From Rufibacter roseolus (GTDB lineage Bacteria > Bacteroidota > Bacteroidia > Cytophagales > Hymenobacteraceae), in assembly GCF_017916365.1 (NCBI RefSeq), contig NZ_JAFMSU010000002.1, positions 1,240,001 to 1,304,000 on the forward strand: 64,000 nt of DNA, in the 5' to 3' direction. The position numbers were made by a program, and so were the translations under genes. Shown one piece after another: positions 28,444 to 35,720 of this stretch. Position 1 is the stretch's first letter; every line of letters begins with the position of its first letter. Below the pieces are notes generated by a model that was not told the origin of the DNA, searched no databases, and was given only the letters and a program-made list of their open reading frames with translations.

Positions 28444-28652
28444 TGTAGGGGCAATCCCTTGTGGTTGCCCTGGCTCTTGGTGAAGGTAAACGGTTCTTCC
28501 TCCGGCTTCGTCATCCAGGGCCTTCAAAGGGGGACGGAATGGGTGCCAAAAGTTGTCTCTGAAGCATCTGTTGCCGCCGTTGTTGGTGATATCACCAACA
28601 ACCAAGATCGAGGTGCAACGCGCAAGGGCAACCACAAGGGATTGCCCCTACA
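28444..28652. repeat. MITE-like element with 28-bp perfect terminal inverted repeats
   Basis: 28444-28471 (starting TGTAGGGGCAATCCC) is the exact reverse complement of 28625-28652. The 153 bases between contain a perfect 24-base palindrome centred at 28590/28591 (GTTGTTGGTGAT and its complement) and no ORF. The 209-base size and exact ends suggest a non-autonomous mobile or REP-like element. No target-site duplication was evident by eye. Confidence 0.75.
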
Positions 28653-28657
28653 AAACA

Positions 28658-28693
28658 AAAGGCCCCGCTTCTCAGGAGAGAAGCGGGGCCTTT
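28658..28693 (-). terminator. Terminator of the GH43 gene
   Basis: A perfect 16-base-pair stem (28658-28673 with 28678-28693), four-base loop. On the minus strand it leads into TTTTGTTTTG. It lies 21 bases past the stop codon. Confidence 0.85.
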
Positions 28694-28713
28694 ATAGCTT
28701 AGCTGAATCAGAC

Positions 28714-29832
28714 TTATGATTTCACAGCGGTGATGGTTTTGATGGTGCCATCTGGCTGGTGAGTCAGTTCGGTTACTTTTACATTACGCAGGTGCGTTTT
28801 ACCCGAAGTCTGGGTGTCATGGTAGAACAGGTACCACTTGCCTTTGAACTCAACTACGGAGTGGTGGTTTGTCCAGCCTTCTACGGGGTTCAGGAGCACG
28901 CCTTTGTAGGTGAATGGTCCGGTTGGCGAATCGCCGATGGCGTAGGCGATGTTGTGGGTATCACCGGTAGAGAAAGAGAAGTAATACTTGCCGTTGTACT
29001 TATGCATCCAGGCCGCCTCAAAGAAACGCTTGTTATGCTCGGTAGCCGGGAAAGGCTTGCCGTTCTCGTCCAGGATCTGCACATCTTTCACAGGGCCTTC
29101 AAAGCCTAGCATATCTGCACGCATTTTGGCCATTTTAGGCGCCAGGGCATTGCCGGAGGCTGGCTCGGGAGCAACAGTGGAGTCATACTTGCCAGTGGCC
29201 CAACGCTGCAGCTGTCCGCCCCAGATTCCCCCGAAGTACATGTAGGAGGTTCCATCAGTATCGGTGAAAACGGCCGGGTCAATACTGAAGCTGCCTTCAA
29301 TGGGTTTAGGCTCGGCTTTGAAAGGACCAGTGGGCGATGTAGAGGTAGCTACCCCAATTTTGAAGATGTCCTGCTTGTCTTTTACCGGGAAGTACAAGTA
29401 ATACTTGCCATTCTTGAAAGCGGCATCGGGCGCCCACAGCTGGCGCTTGGCCCACGGAATGTCTTTGATATCCAGGGCTACGCCATGGTCAGTGACTTTA
29501 CCGTTGATGTCGTCCATGGAGAAGATATGGTAATCGCGCATGTCAAAGTGATCACCGTTGTCGTTCTCAGGAGTACCCGCCTCAATGTCGTGCGATGGGT
29601 AGATGTAGATCTTTCCGTTGAAAACGTGCGCCGAAGGGTCTGCGGTGTACATGCCCGGGATGAGCGGCTGCGACAGGTACTTGGAAGAAGTGGTATCTGC
29701 AGAAGCAGTGGCGCCACTTTGTCCATCGGCAGTCTTGGAATCTGCTCCACCCTGCTTTTGGCAGGCGCTGGAGAAGGCAGAAGCGGCAACAAATACCAAA
29801 GGCAGGTATTTTGCGGTTCTAAACTTTGTCAT
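28714..29832 (-). CDS. Glycoside hydrolase family 43 lipoprotein
   Basis: A 372-residue predicted lipoprotein: the signal ends at A-S-A-F-S-S-A-C, giving a lipobox, followed by a Ser/Ala/Thr-rich linker. The catalytic domain is a five-bladed propeller of GH43. The first Asp is in Y-T-A-D-P-S-A, W-A-P-D-A-A-F is the family signature, and the second Asp is in S-I-D-P-A-V-F-T-D. The acid Glu candidate is in R-F-F-E-A-A-W-M-H-K. Family members are arabinofuranosidases or beta-xylosidases acting on plant polymers. The frame extends to 29892, but the ATG at 29832 gives a normal signal peptide. It stands alone with a terminator; no SusC/SusD pair is nearby, so it is not in a typical utilisation locus. 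Confidence 0.85.
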   Translation of the reverse strand: MTKFRTAKYLPLVFVAASAFSSACQKQGGADSKTADGQSGATASADTTSSKYLSQPLIPGMYTADPSAHVFNGKIYIYPSHDIEAGTPENDNGDHFDMRDYHIFSMDDINGKVTDHGVALDIKDIPWAKRQLWAPDAAFKNGKYYLYFPVKDKQDIFKIGVATSTSPTGPFKAEPKPIEGSFSIDPAVFTDTDGTSYMYFGGIWGGQLQRWATGKYDSTVAPEPASGNALAPKMAKMRADMLGFEGPVKDVQILDENGKPFPATEHNKRFFEAAWMHKYNGKYYFSFSTGDTHNIAYAIGDSPTGPFTYKGVLLNPVEGWTNHHSVVEFKGKWYLFYHDTQTSGKTHLRNVKVTELTHQPDGTIKTITAVKS

Positions 29833-30327
29833 CTTTCGTTTTAGGTTTGGATTGTTCTGGTGAATATAGGCATAACTGCAGCCTCTTTGCAACCGATTTC
29901 AATAAAATAAGCCGAAAGCGCCAGGCCATCCCCCCCAAAACAGACCTGTTCATTTTTACCCGTGCCCCACGCGCTCTTTTTTCAGCCCCCAATCCTTCAA
30001 ATGGAAACCTCCTTTCTGATGCCCTGCTTCAGGAAGGCAACGTGCCCCGCTCCCCTTCTATTGAAACCGCATTTCCAGAAATGGGATTATTTAGCCCTTT
30101 TTCATGAACCACAATCCTTAGGAGCCGTATCCAATAGCTTCTTCAGGTTTCTGATAAGGCTTTGTAAGTAAATATTTTACGGCTATTTCCTTGAAAACAG
30201 GCCCAAAACGATGGTTAAATAAAAGTGCATTTTTCAATACTCATTTCCCTCCCAGACAACCTTACCAGAAATAAACCTCGTTTAAGAAAGAAGTAAACAA
30301 GACACCTCTATAAATTAATTTACGACT
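29833..30327. other. 495-base divergent spacer between two glycosidase genes
   Basis: Lies between the divergent GH43 and GH2 genes, so it should contain both promoters, but I cannot place a consensus element. A dispersed palindrome copy is at 30179-30210 (ACGGCTATTTCCTTG, then AAAACAGGCCCAAAACG). No gene. Confidence 0.45.
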
Positions 30328-32268
30328 ATGACTTCTAAACACCCCAACCTCAATGTAACCGAGAGCTTTGAAGAATCCATTGTTTCTAGTATTGAGGAGT
30401 CCATAGAGGCTGAAATTGAAGAGGAAGACGTTGCCTCCAGGAGAACGGAAAACCCCATCCCCAGGGTAGTCCTCCGGCCCAACACCTATTCTTTGTTGGA
30501 CGGGGAATGGAAATTCTCCCTGGACCAGGAAGACCGTGGTATCAGGGAGGGCTGGTACCTGGGGCACAAATACGAACACACCGCCAACTGGCCCGGCTCT
30601 GTGGAAGAACACATGGCCAAAACCAAAGGAGAACTGGAAAGTACGCCCGCCTGGCAAGACAAACTCATTGCCTGGTACGAGCGCGAGTTCACCCGTCCCG
30701 AGAAACTGGAAAGCGGGGGGAAAAGGATTTACCAGATCACCTTTGGGGCCTGCGGTTACGAGACCAGGGTTTGGCTTAACGGCCGCCTGCTCACCGACGT
30801 GGAAGGTGGCGACGTGCACTATGGCGAATACAACTCCTTTTCCTTTGAGATAAACGAAGACCATCTGCTACCGGTGAACTTCCTTACCGTGCGTATCTCG
30901 CACAGCATGGACGCCGAGGTACCCCGCGGCAAGCAGGAATCGCATGTGTACAAGCGGGGCGGTATCTGGTACCAGACCTACACCGGCGCCGTAAGAAGCG
31001 TGTGGCTGGAGACCGTTGAGCGGAACAGGCTGCGGTCCAGGGTTGGGGTACAGGGATTAATTGAAGACTCCCTGGTGCGTTTCAACTTCACCACCCGTAT
31101 CCAGGACCCAGGGCAGTACACGCTCAGGCTGAACATCTTTGAGCGCGATGCTCCCGATGACGCCATCCCCATTGCCACCTCAGACTATGAACTCAGGTTG
31201 GAGGCCGGCCAAAGGTCGCAGTACGTGGTCATTGAAGTACCCAACGCCGAGCTCTGGAGCCCCGAGAACCCGCACCTGTATAAATTTGAGGCCCAGTTAA
31301 TTGATTCCTCCGGCTACGCCTCTGAGATTGCCGGCCACTTTGGCTTGCGCAAGATTGAGGCCCGAGGCCGTCACCTGTACCTTAACAACCAGGAGATCTA
31401 CATAGACGGCATCCTCTACCAACCAGGTACCGCTACTTACGAGGAGATGAAACGGCACATGTACGCCATGAAGGAACTGGGCTGTAACCTGGTGCGGGTG
31501 CACATTGCCGGTATTGATCCACGTATTTACAACCTGGCAGATGAAATGGGCATGCTGCTGTGGGTAGAAGTGCCCAGCCCGCACTCCTCTACCCGGCGCA
31601 GCCGCGAGAACCACAAGATAGAGCTCCTCCGGATGCTGGCCCTGATTGAAACCAACCCCTCGGTGATCATCTGGAGTTTATACAACGAGGACTGGGGCGC
31701 CCAGGACATCGCCACGAACCCCGAGACCCGCCAGTACATCATGGATACCTACCACTTTATGAAAATCAGGTATCCGCAGTTCCTGGTGGTGGACAATGAC
31801 GGGTGGCAGCACATCTCCTATGAAGGCAAGCTCAAGACAGATTTGCTCACTGCCCACTTGTACACGCCTAAGCTGGGCAAATGGAAAAAGCTGCTGGACA
31901 AGTTGACGGCCGGTGAGATGGAAGGCGTGGCGGTATTGCCGCTGGTGATTGGTGACCAGTATTTCTACCGTGGCCAGACGCCGCTGATCGTGAGTGAGTG
32001 GGGAGGCTTCGGGTTCTCAGATTACGGTGGGCCCGAAGGTTCTGAGGAGCGTACCCAGAGAATCCTGGACTTTAAGCGGGAACTGCGCAAGCGCCGCATT
32101 GCCGGTGATGTGTACACCCAAGCCACGAACATTGAAGAAGAGAAAAACGGTCTTATTGACTTCCACACGGGGGAACTGACCGTGCCACCCGGGATTCTAA
32201 GTACCAAAGGCAGCGACTTCAACGCCAAGCCCAGTAAGCGGCTCCTGAAGAAAAAGAAAAGTGAGTAA
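30328..32268 (+). CDS. Glycoside hydrolase family 2 protein, no signal peptide
   Basis: 646 residues. An acidic N-terminal tail (F-E-E-S-I, then I-E-E-S-I-E-A-E-I-E-E-E-D, residues 14-33) precedes the sugar-binding domain (R-P-N-T-Y-S-L-L-D-G-E-W-K-F). The Ig-like domain and the TIM barrel follow. The acid/base is in W-S-L-Y-N-E-D-W-G and the nucleophile is the Glu in I-V-S-E-W-G-G-F-G. GH2 members are beta-galactosidases, -glucuronidases or -mannosidases; specificity is not clear. No signal peptide is visible, so a cytoplasmic enzyme for imported oligosaccharides is likely, with the partly degrading step done outside. It ends in a Lys-rich tail and is followed by a strong terminator. Confidence 0.86.
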   Translation: MTSKHPNLNVTESFEESIVSSIEESIEAEIEEEDVASRRTENPIPRVVLRPNTYSLLDGEWKFSLDQEDRGIREGWYLGHKYEHTANWPGSVEEHMAKTKGELESTPAWQDKLIAWYEREFTRPEKLESGGKRIYQITFGACGYETRVWLNGRLLTDVEGGDVHYGEYNSFSFEINEDHLLPVNFLTVRISHSMDAEVPRGKQESHVYKRGGIWYQTYTGAVRSVWLETVERNRLRSRVGVQGLIEDSLVRFNFTTRIQDPGQYTLRLNIFERDAPDDAIPIATSDYELRLEAGQRSQYVVIEVPNAELWSPENPHLYKFEAQLIDSSGYASEIAGHFGLRKIEARGRHLYLNNQEIYIDGILYQPGTATYEEMKRHMYAMKELGCNLVRVHIAGIDPRIYNLADEMGMLLWVEVPSPHSSTRRSRENHKIELLRMLALIETNPSVIIWSLYNEDWGAQDIATNPETRQYIMDTYHFMKIRYPQFLVVDNDGWQHISYEGKLKTDLLTAHLYTPKLGKWKKLLDKLTAGEMEGVAVLPLVIGDQYFYRGQTPLIVSEWGGFGFSDYGGPEGSEERTQRILDFKRELRKRRIAGDVYTQATNIEEEKNGLIDFHTGELTVPPGILSTKGSDFNAKPSKRLLKKKKSE

Positions 32269-32295
32269 CCCATGGTGACTTAGCCAATGGAAATG

Positions 32296-32346
32296 AACCT
32301 GTTTAGGAGGCGTTTTCTAAAGAACTCCTCCTAAACAGGTTTTTTG
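32296..32346 (+). terminator. GH2 terminator built on a repeat-family copy
   Basis: A 15-base-pair stem (32296-32310 with 32327-32341) is followed by TTTTTT. The loop holds GCGTTTTCTAAAGAAC and the distal arm contains CCTCCTAAAC, so the dispersed palindrome forms the core of this terminator. Confidence 0.88.
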
Positions 32347-32440
32347 TGTGATCCCCTTAAATCTTTTCCCTAATTAGCCTTTAAACATTACCGCTGGTAA
32401 TCTGTCTTTCCACTATCCGTCTAACCTAAAAAACAACAAG

Positions 32441-33205
32441 ATGAAAAAACTCCTGATTTTACTTTTCTGCGTGTGCACCCTGCAGGCCTGGGCGCAGGGA
32501 CTTGCCCAGCCAGACCGCATAAAAACCGAGAAAGGTGACCTGGTGATCCAGCCGGTGACGCACGGCACCGTGGTGTTGCAGTGGAATAACAAAACCATCT
32601 GGGTAGATCCTTACGGCGGCGCCCAGCTGTTCACCGGCCTCACCGCCCCAGACCTTATCCTCATCACCGACATCCACCCAGATCACCTGGACCTGAAAAC
32701 CCTGGAAGCGCTGCCCACCTCTAAAGCCACCATCGTGGCGCCCCAGGCCGTGGTAGATAAACTGCCCGAGGCCATGAAAGCCAAAGCCAAGGTGCTGGCC
32801 AACGGCGCTAAAACAAACCAACTTGATATAGACATCACCGCCGTGCCCATGTACAACCTGCCCGAGGCAGCGGATGCCATGCATACAAAAGGCCGTGGCA
32901 ACGGCTACGTCCTGAGAATCGGGAACAAGAACGTCTACCTTTCCGGTGACACAGAGGACATCCCTGAAATGCGGGCCCTTAAAAACATTGATGTGGCGTT
33001 TGTGTGCATGAACCTGCCCTACACCATGGATGTAAACCAGGCAGCATCGGCAGTGCTTGAGTTCAGACCCAGGGTTGTTTATCCTTACCATTACCGCGGC
33101 CAGGGCGGCCTCAGCGATGTGAATGCCTTTAAAACCCAGGTAGATGCCGGCAAGAAAAATGTAGAGGTGCGCCTGCGCAACTGGTACCCAGAAAACAAAA
33201 GCTAA
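32441..33205 (+). CDS. Exported metallo-beta-lactamase-fold hydrolase
   Basis: 254 residues, with a signal peptide ending Q-A-W-A-Q. The mature protein resembles the UlaG-like branch of metallo-beta-lactamase-fold proteins. The metal motif appears as T-D-I-H-P-D-H-L-D, then L-S-G-D-T-E-D-I-P-E-M and Y-P-Y-H-Y-R-G. Preceding strands run H-G-T-V-V-L-Q-W-N-N-K-T-I-W-V-D-P, the usual opening of this branch. Periplasmic location is inferred; the substrate is unknown. It is alone between terminators, and converges on the minus-strand hypothetical gene at 33343. Confidence 0.82.
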   Translation: MKKLLILLFCVCTLQAWAQGLAQPDRIKTEKGDLVIQPVTHGTVVLQWNNKTIWVDPYGGAQLFTGLTAPDLILITDIHPDHLDLKTLEALPTSKATIVAPQAVVDKLPEAMKAKAKVLANGAKTNQLDIDITAVPMYNLPEAADAMHTKGRGNGYVLRIGNKNVYLSGDTEDIPEMRALKNIDVAFVCMNLPYTMDVNQAASAVLEFRPRVVYPYHYRGQGGLSDVNAFKTQVDAGKKNVEVRLRNWYPENKS

Positions 33206-33251
33206 GTCTTGATCATCCTGTCTCCTTGCCCTATGAGGAAGGATTCAGTTT

Positions 33252-33285
33252 TTAAGGCAATGTTCTCAAAAACGGCCCTAAAAAG
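33252..33285 (+). repeat. Dispersed intergenic palindrome copy
   Basis: TTAAGGCAATGTTCTC then AAAAACGGCCCTAAAAAG, running directly into the terminator hairpin at 33280. Confidence 0.6.
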
Positions 33286-33334
33286 CAGAAGCTGGTTTCC
33301 AAGGATTAAGGAAAACCAGCTTCTGCTTTTTGCT
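33280..33334. terminator. Bidirectional terminator
   Basis: AAAAAGCAGAAGCTGGTTT (33280-33298) pairs almost fully with AAACCAGCTTCTGCTTTTT (33313-33331) between two converging genes. Confidence 0.85.
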
Positions 33335-33342
33335 TATAAAGG

Positions 33343-33729
33343 CTACAGGCGGTTGTAGTCGGTTTCTTCAGAATCGGCTTCTGAGCTGTCCAGGGGCTGG
33401 TCGTGCATTCTCAGGCCGTTGGCGCTGCCGTCCATGGCATCGTAGCTACCTTCGTACTCAAAACCGGGCCCCTGTGAGATAGACTCTTTTTCCTCATGGT
33501 CGTTGGCGCCGTAACCGGTCAACTCGTTCCCGCCTATGTGCAGGTTCTCCAGTTTGTCTTTCTGGTCGTTGCGCTCGGTGTCTCCGTTCACGTTGATGTT
33601 GCGCTTGGCAGATGGGTCTGGATGATTCCCGGGCGCGTTCCGCTGATGATACTCATCGTTTATATTGTTGGCGGTATTTGCCTTGTCTTTATCTTTATCG
33701 TCGCCGTTGAAAATATCTGAAATAGCCAT
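33343..33729 (-). CDS. Hypothetical hydrophilic, probably disordered protein
   Basis: 128 residues, not recognised. There is no signal peptide or membrane segment. The composition is extremely polar (Asp, Asn, Glu, Lys, Gly, Ser), beginning F-N-G-D-D-K-D-K-D-K-A-N-T-A-N-N. Hydrophobic residues are sparse, so the chain is likely disordered. Such proteins in related bacteria are often stress-associated, but that is only a general impression. Two abutting 11-base direct repeats sit 12 bases upstream of the start codon and could be a regulator site. Confidence 0.7.
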   Translation of the reverse strand: MAISDIFNGDDKDKDKANTANNINDEYHQRNAPGNHPDPSAKRNINVNGDTERNDQKDKLENLHIGGNELTGYGANDHEEKESISQGPGFEYEGSYDAMDGSANGLRMHDQPLDSSEADSEETDYNRL

Positions 33730-33740
33730 AGTCTAAAAGT

Positions 33741-33762
33741 TAAGTTATACGTAAGTTATACG
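33741..33762 (-). repeat. Two abutting 11-bp direct repeats upstream of a hypothetical gene
   Basis: TAAGTTATACG occurs twice back to back, from 33741 and from 33752, ending 12 bases before the start codon of the minus-strand gene. One helical turn per unit suggests a protein-binding site or a promoter overlap. Confidence 0.6.
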
Positions 33763-33833
33763 CCTGTTTACGAGGACAAAGACAGGTGGTTTGCCGCCGG
33801 GGCGCCCGGGACTTAATTAAACTGGTTTACCTA

Positions 33834-33867
33834 TAAAAAAAGAGGGCCTGCCGCAGCAAGCCCTCTT
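33834..33867 (-). terminator. Terminator of the His/Lys-rich lipoprotein gene
   Basis: On the minus strand AAAGAGGGC and GCCCTCTTT form a nine-base-pair stem followed by TTTTTT. Confidence 0.75.
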
Positions 33868-33896
33868 TCATTTGTTTTTATCGGGGTAAAAGCTTC

Positions 33897-34220
33897 TTAG
33901 TGCTTTTTACCTTTTTTCTTTTTACCGCCTTTGTGGCCGTGGCCGTGTCCTTTGCCGCCTTTTTTCTGCTGGCCTGGCGCATAGTCGCGGGCAGACTGGT
34001 CACCGTTGACCTTTTTGGCTTGGCCCGGAGGAAGCCCCCTGGTAGAGGTTCTGCTCTCGCCAAAGATTACCCCCGGAAAGGAGTCTGAGGTTCTCTGGCT
34101 TTTGGAGGTACGGGTGCCGGATGGGTACCTAGAACTGCTGGTGTTTTTAGAGCTGGAGCAGGAGGCCACAGTCGCCAGAACAAACACTAATAAAAAGAAT
34201 TGTACAATCTGTCGTTTCAT
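33897..34220 (-). CDS. Small lipoprotein with His/Lys-rich tail
   Basis: 107 residues. The signal M-K-R-Q-I-V-Q-F-F-L-L-V-F-V-L-A-T-V-A-S ends in the lipobox cysteine at residue 21. The middle is Ser/Thr/Arg-rich and holds G-L-P-P-G-Q-A-K-K followed by Q-S-A-R-D-Y-A-P-G-Q-Q-K-K, a motif I associate with small Bacteroidota proteins sometimes loosely labelled quinol oxidase subunit 4. The last 20 residues are Gly, His and Lys only (K-G-H-G-H-G-H-K-G-G-K-K-K-K-G-K-K-H), suitable for metal or polyanion binding. The longer frame to 34274 was rejected because it lacks a signal peptide. Confidence 0.7.
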   Translation of the reverse strand: MKRQIVQFFLLVFVLATVASCSSSKNTSSSRYPSGTRTSKSQRTSDSFPGVIFGESRTSTRGLPPGQAKKVNGDQSARDYAPGQQKKGGKGHGHGHKGGKKKKGKKH

Positions 34221-34395
34221 AATTTCTTCTGAATAGCCAAACGTTTGGAAACTCGGCTGCAAGTATAAAGCCAATTATTTTAGTGAGAGCCTAAATATGG
34301 CTATTTTTAAAAACAAACCCGGAAACGTTATCCTAGCGACGGTTGTTTCATCGTTACAGAAAGGCACACCGCCTTTATTTTCAGGGTACTACAAG

Positions 34396-35586
34396 ATGGC
34401 TAGGCTGGCTTTAATTTTTACCATTTTTTTCATAGGTTGGCAGACACGGGCGCAGGTAATGCAGCCCCAGAGAAATGCCGTGCCCTCCGGCGAGGTGGTT
34501 TCCGGTGCGCCGGTTATCCCGATGTCCCAATCCAGAACCACTGAGGGCTTGGCGCAGTTTCTGAGCGGCCACTATAAAACGCCGCAGGAAAAAGTGAAAG
34601 GCCTGTATGACTGGCTGGCCACCAACATTGCCTATGACGTGCAGGCCCTGGCCAGAAAAACCCTATATTATGAAAAGCAGGCCCTAATCGCGCAGACACT
34701 GAGCTCCAGAAAAGCCCTTTGCCAGGGCTATGCCGAGGTGTTCCAGGAGGTCTGCGCTAAGATGGGTGTTCCGGCCTACCTGGTGACCGGGTTTGTCATT
34801 CCCAGGGGTATGTCCCAGCCGATGACGCATGCTTGGTGCGCCGCCCAACTGCAAGGCCAATGGTATTTGTTTGACCCCACCTGGGGAGCGGGCGTGGTGG
34901 AGAAAGGCGTGTTCATCTCCCGGGCCAATACCCGGTACTTTATGGTAGCGCCCGCTAAGATGATTCAGACGCACATGCCGTTTGATCCTTTGTGGCAGTT
35001 ACGGACGCAGCCGCTAACCTATAGTGAATTTATCTCCTCCAGAAGTGCTTTGCCCAAACCCAAACCGGCCTTCAAGTTCCTGGATACATTGGCTACTTAC
35101 AGATCTGCTACAGAGAAAGCGCAATTGACGGGCACCATCCGGCGGATGTCTGCCAACCCCGTGATTCCGGCGGTGGTTTTGGACCAGTTGAACCATCTGA
35201 AGAAGAACCTTTCTGTCATTAAGGAAAACGAAACGGTAGACGCATACAATGCGGCCGTGAACACCTTCAATGAGGGCATCAACGCACTGAATCAGTTCAT
35301 CAGGTACCGGAATAACCGCTTTCTGCCGGCCCGGTCAGATCAGGAGTTGCGGCTGATGGCCAGCAGCTGCGCCGGAAAGTTCAGTGAGACCAGGCGGCTG
35401 CTGCAGCAGGTGAACCCAGCCGACAACACCAACCTTTTTCTTTCTCTGCAGAACATGAAGGTTTCCCTGGAGAAAGCCGTGGCCATGGTGCAGAAACAGG
35501 AGCAGTTCCTGCACCGATACCTCAGCACCCCGGTGAAAAAACGCGAAGCCCTTTTCTACAAGCAAGCTCTGGCAGAGCGCCAATAA
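34396..35586 (+). CDS. Exported transglutaminase-like protein
   Basis: 396 residues with a signal peptide ending T-R-A-Q. The transglutaminase-like core is complete: Cys in R-K-A-L-C-Q-G-Y-A-E-V-F, His in M-T-H-A-W-C-A-A-Q and Asp in Y-L-F-D-P-T-W-G-A-G, in that order and spacing. Such bacterial domains act as cysteine peptidases or cross-linking enzymes in the envelope. The last 180 residues are helical and rich in Asn, Gln and Leu, with no known domain. The frame extends to 34297 but the ATG at 34396 gives the signal peptide. A hairpin made of a repeat-family copy follows 42 bases after the stop. Confidence 0.82.
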   Translation: MARLALIFTIFFIGWQTRAQVMQPQRNAVPSGEVVSGAPVIPMSQSRTTEGLAQFLSGHYKTPQEKVKGLYDWLATNIAYDVQALARKTLYYEKQALIAQTLSSRKALCQGYAEVFQEVCAKMGVPAYLVTGFVIPRGMSQPMTHAWCAAQLQGQWYLFDPTWGAGVVEKGVFISRANTRYFMVAPAKMIQTHMPFDPLWQLRTQPLTYSEFISSRSALPKPKPAFKFLDTLATYRSATEKAQLTGTIRRMSANPVIPAVVLDQLNHLKKNLSVIKENETVDAYNAAVNTFNEGINALNQFIRYRNNRFLPARSDQELRLMASSCAGKFSETRRLLQQVNPADNTNLFLSLQNMKVSLEKAVAMVQKQEQFLHRYLSTPVKKREALFYKQALAERQ

Positions 35587-35627
35587 ACTGGCGGATTTGT
35601 TCATTTTCCCACTGTGGTGAGTGGGGG

Positions 35628-35663
35628 GTTTAGCGGCTGTTTTACTGAAATCAGCCGCTAAAC
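35628..35663 (+). repeat. Dispersed palindrome forming a 12-bp hairpin
   Basis: GTTTAGCGGCTG (35628-35639) pairs with CAGCCGCTAAAC (35652-35663) around TTTTACTGAAAT. It has both extended arms but no T tract after it. Confidence 0.65.
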
Positions 35664-35720
35664 ATATATCAGAAGTTTTGTATATCTTGGCTATCACATC
35701 CTTCCACCAACCACACAAAC

